Shown: in pieces, positions 56,731 to 64,000 of the stretch
How the letters are laid out: each line of letters begins with the position of its first letter
How positions within the stretch are numbered: position 1 is the stretch's first letter
Assembly: GCF_000002595.2 (NCBI RefSeq)
Contig: NC_057016.1
Span: 1,184,735-1,248,734, forward strand
Source: Chlamydomonas reinhardtii
Taxonomy: Eukaryota; Chlorophyta; Chlorophyceae; Chlamydomonadales; Chlamydomonadaceae
Direction: 5' to 3'
DNA: 64,000 bases
The notes under the pieces: model-generated
What the model was told of the DNA's origin: nothing
The model's database searches: none
Seen by the model: the letters and a program-made list of their open reading frames with translations, nothing else
Translations under genes and position numbers: made by a program

Positions 56731-59700
56731 ATGAAGAACTCAAAGGGGCCCTTGTCTCTGGCCGGGCCCCTCGCTACCAACACGATGAAGGGCAAGTTTG
56801 GTGGCGGTATGCCAATTGCAATCCCAAAAATGAAAGCACCGGGCAAGGCGGCTGGAGATTCACAAGCGAAAGCAACCGGGTTCGATGACGACTTCCCGTT
56901 GCCAAAGCCGACGCCCTCGCCAGCGCCTCGTCCGCATAACAAGGAGAACAGCTCACCGTTGCCAGTATCATTGCAAGTAGCTGCGCTAGCGACGAAGCGG
57001 CCTGATGTCAAGGAGCCTGCGGTCAAGCCGCCGGCAGCAAAGCCCCGGGCAGCAGCTGTCGCCGCCGCGCCCAGAATCCCACCCGTGCCACCTGCTCCAG
57101 CGTTGGATCCTCCAGCAGCTGCGGCGAAGGATCTACAGGAGGAGGAGCCAGCGCAGAAGACAGAGACCGCGCCCGCACGTAAGCCAGCCGCAGCGCCGAA
57201 GCCCGCACGGGAGGCACAGCCCCCCGCCGGCCGCGCTGCCGGCCGTAAGCGGGCTGCGGGTGCCCTGGAGGAGGAGGCTGAGGCCACAGCAGCCAAGGGG
57301 CAGCAGGAGCAGTTACCGGAACAACAGCCGGAGCAGCGACGCAGCGCCCGGACCGAACGGCGGGAAGCGCCAGCCACTGCTCCTGCCGCCGAGGGTGCAA
57401 AGGAAGACGGCGGCGAAGATGAGGACGCCGGGCAGGCAGCGGCACCGGCCGCTCGTGGCGCCAAGGCGGCGCCAAAGCAGCAGCAGCCGGAGCCGCGGCC
57501 AGCCGAGCCCGGCCGCCGCCGGCCTCCTGCGCCACCAGCCCCCGCTGCAGTCGGCGGTGGCGGCGCTGCCGCCGCCCGTGCCGCCTCCCGCCCCGCCTCA
57601 CGCGCCGCGTCGCGCCCCGCCTCCCGCCCGGCCTCGCGGCCTGGTTCCCGCCCTGGGTCGCGGCGCAACAGCCAAGAGCCCATGAACGGCGAGGAGACGT
57701 GGGAGTTCAACCGGCGCTTGGCTGTGCTGGCTGAGAGCCTGGTTGACCCGGCGGACCTCAAGCCGCGGAACAAGCGGTTCAAGAGCCCCACGCTGCAGGA
57801 GAAGCTGCACCAGCAGTGGGGCGGGGTGAGACGATGACGGGTGGTGGCGGCTGTGATGGCTGTGGTAGTGGTGGTGGTGGTGGTGGTGGTGGTGGTGGTG
57901 GTGGTGGTGGTGGTGGTGGTGGTGGTGGTGGTGGTTCTGAGCGGGGCAGGGTGGCGGGTCAAGCGGGGCGGGACGCGAGGAATGGCGTTATGTGTGGCTC
58001 GTTCATGCTTTTCCGTGATCACCCTCGCATGCTGCTACGCGATCTGTGACTTTGCACTCAGTAATCACGGGGTTGTTGGTTGGGCTGATTGCCCCTTGCT
58101 GCTTCCCTCGCCCCCCCCCTCCGTCCACAGACGTACGGAGACCGGCTGGAGCGGGAGCACGGCGGCGGCAGTGGCGTTGGAGATGACGACGCGCCACTGC
58201 CCGACTACCAGCCACCCGTGTTCAAGGAGGGTGGGTGCGCAAGGGGCAGGGCGTTGGGTAAGGGGTAAGGTTGCGTGGAGGCTGCCAAGCGGGTGCGGAG
58301 GACGCTGGGAAGGCATGGAGGATGCCCACAGGGGAGCAGGAGAGGATGCCGACAAGGGATGGGGTTGCCCGGTGGTGCCTCGTCCGCAGGTTAGGTGGCA
58401 ACTGTTTGGGTGGGGGGCATTGTACTAACCCCAGGGTTGTATACCTCAAACTCTTGTCGAGATTGGTTTCAACTACCCCGTCTTCGTCTGCGCCGCGCCG
58501 TACAGAGCTCAGCGATTCGGAGATGGAGGATGCGCCAGTGCCGGTGGTGCGCGGCGCAGTAGCGGCAACAGTGCATGCAGCGCCCATGCCTGCTACAGCC
58601 AATGCTGCACGCGCCACGGCTGGCGAGGCGGATGCCGGGTCGCCGGAGGTCGCCGCGGTGGAGGCCGAGGCGCCTAGGACTACTCGGCGGCGCGCGGCGG
58701 CCGGGTCCGGGAAGGGAGCGGCTGCAGCTGCAGGCGCGAAGGCGCAGGCCGGCGCAGCGGGCAGCGGCGGCAGGAGGGGCGCGGCAGCAGGGCGGCGGCG
58801 CGGCGCGGCAAGCCCTGCTACCGAGGAGGAGGCGAAGGGCCGGGAGGCCGTGGAGGACGCAGCAATCGAGGTCGCTGCTGGTGCAGGCGAGGCGAACGAG
58901 GCGGCGGCAGCGGAGGCAGCGAGCCCCTCCGAATCAGGAGAGCATGCCGCAGCGGAAGAGGCTGCCGTCGAGGAGCAAGAGCCCCAGGGCCCCAAGGTGG
59001 CGGCAGCAGGGCGCAGGGGCGGGCGAGGCGGCGGCGGCGGCAACAGCGGCCGCGCAAAGGCGGCGGCAGCGGAGCCAAGTGAGCGGGCGGCCGGCGCTGC
59101 GGCTGGAGGCCCCAAGCCCCGGGCACCCCCAAGGTGTGCTCGGCACAGCTATGGGTAGGCGCAGTGGACGACGGCTGCGTGCCGCCTTGGTAGTGCTGGG
59201 TGGTGGGTACCGGCTTTGCTGCGTTGTCCTTGTTGGCATGCCTGCATGTTGAGGGTGTGTGTGGCTCCATGCGCTGCAGGCGCCGAGGCCGCGGCGCCAG
59301 CGCGGACCCCGACGAAGCCGCAGACGTCGCGGCCGCTTGCGTCGGCGTGGGCACAGCCGGCGACGGCGATGCTGACGACGATGAAGCGGTAGAGGCTGCG
59401 GAGGCCGCCGACGAGCCGGCAGCCCTGCCCGCGGCGGCCGCGCCCGCACCCACCACGGGCGTGCGCACTCGGCGGAGCCACCTGCCCCCCTCCGTGAGCT
59501 TTGGGGTGGCTGCCGCCGGCGGCCGCAATGCGCTCTTAGCCCTTGCGTCTCCAGACGCCACGGCCGCGGCCGCTGGCGCGGCCGACGGCGACCCCGCCGG
59601 GCCCGCAACGGCGACGGCAGCTGCAGTCGGCAAGCGGTCTCGTGAGGCTGCTGCTGGCGCCGCTCCCGCTGCTGCCGCGGCGGGGGCGGCGGGTGGCGGC

Positions 59701-60344
59701 TGTGCTGCGGGGGCGTCTGAACGCGCAGCCAAGATGCTGAAGACGGAGAACGAGCAGCTCAAGCAGCGGCTGGCCGAGATGGAGGCGCGAGACAAAGAGC
59801 GCATGGTGCGCGTGTGTGTGGGTGTGGGTGTGTGTCAAGGTTACTGTGTAAGGGAAGAGGGCCGATACCAGTCCTCCTGGACCACCACACCGTACTCCAC
59901 ACCGTACTCCCTGCCACTTGCCTGCCTGCCTGCTGCACCCAGCCCCACTGCCGCCCAAACCCATATCCACACACACACACACCTCGCTCATGCCTTGTCG
60001 AACACCGCCCTCCCGCCCTCCAGGAGGAGATGCGCGCACTGCGGGCGGCGGCAGATAAGGTCGAAAAGAAGCACACGGCAGCGGCGCGCGAGTTGCGTGA
60101 TGCGCTAGAGGCGGCGCGGAGTGAGGTGGAGAAAGCCAGGGCCGACAACGTCAAAACGTCGGCAATGCTGACGGACAGGGACAGGGCGGTGAGCGGAGGG
60201 CGCCGGTGAAGGGGCTGTGGTAGCAGAAGAGGGGAAGATGCTGGAGAGTTGAGGGCGTGGAAAGGTGGTAAGGCAATCGCAATTTGATGGACACCACCAA
60301 CATCCTTTCTTGTGCCCTGAGATGGGACACATACCGTATTGACT

Positions 60345-60395
<51 letters not shown>

Positions 60396-60588
60396 GCAGA
60401 ACAAGGAGTACAAGGCCGAGGTCACCAGGCTCAAGGAGGAGTTGAAGGAGGCCAAGGGGCGCGCCGCGCAGGCACAGAGGCAGGGGGAGGAGGTGGCCAG
60501 GACCTGGCTGCAGGGCGTGGCGGCGCAGCAGGTGGCGGCGGAGGCGGCGATGCGCGGGCTGGGCCTCGCGCTGGGTGGCAAGCCGTAG
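56731..60588 (+). CDS. coiled-coil protein with KEN box, unrecognised
   Basis: I cannot assign this protein. Exons: 56731-57825, 58131-58230, 58506-59133, 59280-59805, 60024-60188, 60400-60588; 900 residues, all phases agree. The N-terminal 60 residues are Lys/Pro/Gly-rich. PHNKENSSPLP contains a KEN motif (71-73), the usual degron for APC/C-Cdh1. A long Ala/Pro/Lys/Arg region and RPASRPGSRPG-type repeats follow. A compact block comes next (TWEFNRRLAVLAESLVDPAD, KPRNKRFKSPTLQEKLHQQW), then acidic and Ala-rich stretches. The last 150 residues form a coiled coil: KTENEQLKQRLAEMEARDKE, VTRLKEELKEAKGRAAQAQR. The layout recalls mitotic or chromosomal scaffold proteins, but no family motif confirms that. 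The gene is probably nuclear, judging by the basic content. Confidence 0.72.
57864..57935 (+). repeat. (GGT)n microsatellite
   Basis: About 24 GGT units near the start of intron 1 of the coiled-coil gene. The frame it creates (poly-Gly or poly-Val) is not coding. Confidence 0.93.
60347..60393 (+). repeat. (CA)n microsatellite at a 3' splice site
   Basis: 23 CA units lie directly before the CACCTGCAG acceptor of the last exon of the coiled-coil gene. Confidence 0.95.
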
Positions 60589-61508
60589 CACGGCGGTGTG
60601 CGGTCGCATGGTGTATGGCTGCTGGTGCTGGGTGCGGCTGGGTGCAGCGGTGGCTGTGCTGAAAAGGGAAAACATACGCTGTGGCTGTGTGTCCGGATCT
60701 TGGGTTGCCGTGCTGAATGGGGCGCAAGTAAGGGGGCGGTCTGATGAAGGTGGGGACACGCCATCCGCAGTGGTGCAGTGTAGAGGTGTGACACCGGCGC
60801 GCAATGCCATCACGGCGCAGTGGTTGTGGCGCGGGCAAGGTATGAAAGGAGCTCAGGGATGCTAGGGTGTACGCGAGTGTATGCCTGCACGTGTCTCCGC
60901 ACGTGTCTCCGCAGCACTGGGCGATGAGGTGGCACGCTAGGCCGCGCAGGCACGGGCTGGCATACCGCCGAACGGTTTAATACACCCGCGGGCTGGGGCT
61001 CTGACACACCTTGCAGGAGGACCAATCTGGGTCAGGTGAGGAATGGGATAAGGAAAGCCGTGTAGGAGGCCGCGCCGCATCGTCGCCACTGCGGATTACC
61101 AAGAGTCACTACACTACGGTGAATGTCATTACAAGCAGCAGCCAGCAGGTCCCGGTCATCGATGACTGATGGCCTCATTGCCCGCCGGGGCGCCGACCCG
61201 CCGTTCGTGGTTCTGGTGTTGCTGTACACTTGCACAGTACCGTAGTCCGGTATTTGAGATCTCTATATGGGAACACCTAGCCTTGGGCGAGCCCGCTATG
61301 GCGCTATCCATCCGCACACGACACGATGACACACATGCGCACGCAGCCAAACACCCATTCACACACATGCCATGCCACGATGTGCTGTCCTGCATGTACT
61401 CCAACGATGCCCCCGACCTCACTTCATAACAATCATACGCAGTTTCCATCACACCCACTGCCACGTTGGACCCCACCAACCCTCCCAAGCTCAACACTGC
61501 TCACGGGC
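60589..61508. other. intergenic, convergent 3' flanks
   Basis: This lies between the coiled-coil gene (+) and the TPR gene (-). TTACA at 61129-61133 gives a minus-strand TGTAA for the TPR gene. A 13-base unit GCACGTGTCTCC is directly repeated near 60886-60911. No gene. Confidence 0.5.
61129..61133 (-). terminator. candidate TGTAA poly(A) signal of the TPR gene
   Basis: The minus strand reads CTTGTAATGAC, about 375 bases after the stop codon, a normal distance. Confidence 0.5.
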
Positions 61509-63904
61509 TTAGGGCTTTACCACAATGATGTTGGCTACCGAGTTTGCGCTGAGGTGGCGCTCCAACGCCGCATACGCCAGCGCCGCCTGGCCACCCACCC
61601 ACGCATCAGCATCCGCACTCCCGGCCGCCATCAGCGACACCGCACGCTCCAGCTCAACCCCAGCAGCAGTAGCACCAGCTGCTACAGCTGCCTGCCCCGC
61701 CGGGCTTTGGGCTGCTACTGCTGCCGCCGCTGCGGCGGCTGGCGCTGCCGGCAGCAGCTCGTCGCGCAGCAGGCTCAGGGCGGCGGCGGGGTCGCCACGG
61801 CGCCAACGCACTAGGCTCCAGTTGTGGAGCACGGTGAGCGTGGAGGAGTGCGATGGGCTGCGGCACTTGCGGTATCCCTCGAGGGCCTGCATGGGGCGGG
61901 GTAGGGGTTTCGTGGGTATGGTATGGGAGCGTGTCTTGACCAGTTCACCAATCCCAGGGGATGGGCTGATACATGGGACCTACCGGTAACCAGATGCAGC
62001 ATGGCGGGAGAGCTTAGATATCATGTTGGCAAGCAGCTGCAAGGTTAGAGCGATGAATGCTAGTCAGTGACTCACCGTTTTGAACAGTGCTTCCGACTCT
62101 GCCACTTGCGCCTGGCCTGGCCCCGCCGCCGCCGCCGCCGCCGCCGGTTCTACCGCCCCAGCGGCGGCGTGCTCCGCCAGCATGACCGCCAGGTTGTTCT
62201 GCAGCATGGCAGTGTGGCGGTGCTGGCGGCCCAACACCTCCACACACAGCTGCAGGCGACAGATGCACAGGTGGCGCACGTGCGGCAGCAGGACGAGGAA
62301 GGGTGTGAAGGTGTGTGAGGCGTGTAAGGCGCGCGGCCTGGGTGGTGGGTAGTCTGACGGTGTGCTGTCATGCAGCCACGCACAGAGCGGCAATTAGCAC
62401 ATGCACCGCATCCCGTCAAAGCAAAGATGATCCCCTCTCAATCGCTCACATGTCATGAGGCACACGCCATCCACCTGCACACACACCCTTACCTCAAGCT
62501 GCTGGCGCTGCAGGGCCAGTGCCTCGGGCAGTCGCCCCAACAGCCGCAGCACCACTGCCACGTCGGCAGCCGTCATGATGGTGGAGGGGTGCCTGCATGA
62601 GAGCGCACCGGTGGTTGCAGCCACATCCGTCGGTACCCTCTGAAGCTGCCATGGGGCGACCCCGGGTGCCACGGGTGCCATGCAATGACCTAGTACGGGC
62701 TGGTCGGGCCGGTATAGTCTGGCGCGCTTTCGGTTATCATGTCTGCTCGCGCATGCCATTCATGCCATGCGCATGCCTCAGACCCAGCCACCGCTCGCTC
62801 ACTTCGCCCCGTATCGCTCCGTCTTGAGACTGCACGCCTGCTGCGACACCTCCAGCGCCTGCAGGGGCCGCCCCTGCATGGTGTGGGCCTTTCCCAGGTT
62901 GGACAGCAGCGAGCAACGCACGTCCTGCAGCTCCTGCGCGCGTGCATGTGGGTTGCAAAGATGGTGTAAAAAGCGGTACGGGATGCACTGAAGACTGCAT
63001 GTGGGTGTGTATTGGGTAAGCATAAGGAGAGGCGTGTGTGCCTGAAACGGCGAGGGAAGAAAACAAGCCGGACGGTGTGCGCGACTAAGTTGGCGACTCA
63101 GGGAGCAGTGAGACTGGCGCGGCCGAAATAACTGAGGCGGGGGCGAGGGTATGGATGTACGGATGGCACAGGGGTCATGCATGTATAAAATTGCTGACAG
63201 GCTTTGCACCATTCATGCAATTACTTACCGCCAGACTGCTGCTGTCATTGCCGCCGCTAGCCGCTAGCTGTTCCTCAATGGTGCTGATGCCGGCCTTCAA
63301 CAGCGCCTCTCCCTCCTCGTGAGCGCCAGTTGCCATGAGTGTGTAAGCCACGTCGTTGAGCGCCCTGCCCCGTCGCAGTTGCGGGGAGGAGTGGAAGGGA
63401 GTGAATTGAAGTGGCGACGGGTGGGCAGGATTGACCGAGCGGGGAATGCACACGCAATCAAGGAACCGCCGAAAAGGAAGCCCGCACGACAGGGAGCGTC
63501 ATATGCCCGCGCGTGCAAGTCTCTGCTCGCACTGCTGCTGTTCCCCACAACATCCCACGGCGTCGCCAAGTCCCTCTTGCTCTCCCTCTTGCCCTTCCTC
63601 AACCTTTCCCTCATGGATCATGCTCTTTCTCAACACCGCCCATGCGCCTGCGCACCTCAGTGCCGCCTTGCTGGCTCGCCCATGCGCCGCCTCCATGCCG
63701 CCGAGTGCCTCCCGCAGCAACACCAGCGACTCGCCCGGCCGGCCCAGCGCTCGCAACACCATTCCCACGCTCTGAAGTGATGTCAGAGTCGCCGGGCCGG
63801 GGCTTGTGAGGCCTGCGGCTGCATCCAGCCGCCGGCGCGCCTCCAACACAGCCTGGCAGTGCTGGAGCGCCTGCTGCATTGCGCCTTGGTCTGACTCCTG
63901 AGCC
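61509..63904 (-). CDS. 3' part of a kinesin-light-chain-like TPR protein
   Basis: Exons in transcript order: 63904-63656, 63364-63229, 62933-62803, 62592-62493, 62249-62076, 61886-61509, ending in TAA. The 5' part lies beyond the window. About 388 residues are visible and all phases agree. Successive tetratricopeptide helices are clear: QQALQHCQAVLEARRRLDAA; LQSVGMVLRALGRPGESLVL; SLLSNLGKAHTMQGRPLQAL; TERYGAKHPSTIMTAADVAV then VLRLLGRLPEALALQRQQLE; HTAMLQNNLAVMLAEHAAAG. The YGxxHPST and LG....A spacing is that of the kinesin light chain/NB-ARC-TPR class with 42-residue repeats. Such proteins are scaffolds; no catalytic domain is visible in this part. The function cannot be named without the N-terminus. 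Confidence 0.78.
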
Positions 63905-64000
63905 CTGTGGGGTCACCGCGGACACCGTACATACACGTACTCTGTCATTGTGTGGGATATGTGGATTGAGGGCACGCGTGGCGCCGGTTGTTGATTGTGC

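Overview
The window looks like nuclear DNA of a Chlamydomonas-type (volvocine) green alga. The coding sequence is GC-rich and alanine-rich, genes carry many short GT-AG introns, several stop codons are followed by the algal poly(A) signal TGTAA, and histone H3 has the one-residue deletion I associate with this lineage. All exon models below were joined by hand from splice motifs and reading phase. Nothing was checked against transcripts or databases.

Layout, left to right. (1) 52-2196 (+): the 3' part of an unrecognised gene with an assembly gap in one intron. (2) 3897-6814 (+): a seven-exon AMT1-type ammonium transporter. (3) 14901-8420 (-): a large F-box/leucine-rich-repeat protein. (4) 15581-18953: a complete core-histone quartet as two divergent pairs, H3<->H4 and H2B<->H2A. 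Each gene ends in the same 3' hairpin and each shared promoter carries GCGTTGACCAG elements. (5) 27239-20460 (-): ALWAYS EARLY/LIN9, a subunit of the MuvB/DREAM cell-cycle complex. (6) 28695-29626 (+): a small MYCBP/AMY-1-like protein. (7) 40618-31704 (-): a 2142-residue AMPK/MARK-like kinase with a very long low-complexity N-terminus. (8) 41002-42802 (+): a UBE2T-like E2 enzyme, divergent from the kinase with 383 bp between start codons. (9) 43225-50474 (+): a chloroplast ABC1K atypical kinase in 16 exons. (10) 51903-55988 (+): a chlorophyllase-like alpha/beta hydrolase with a SAP-like tail. (11) 56731-60588 (+): an unrecognised coiled-coil protein with a KEN box. (12) 63904-61509 (-): the 3' part of a kinesin-light-chain-like TPR protein.

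There is no operon logic, but some themes recur. Histones, ALY/LIN9 and the KEN-box protein point to the cell cycle. ABC1K and the chlorophyllase-like gene point to chloroplast lipid and pigment metabolism. I saw no transposase, reverse transcriptase, viral gene, rRNA or intact tRNA. The unusual material is at the nucleotide level: two GC-AG introns, two short repeat families found mainly inside introns, purine-only introns, and a pentamer minisatellite beside a splice donor.
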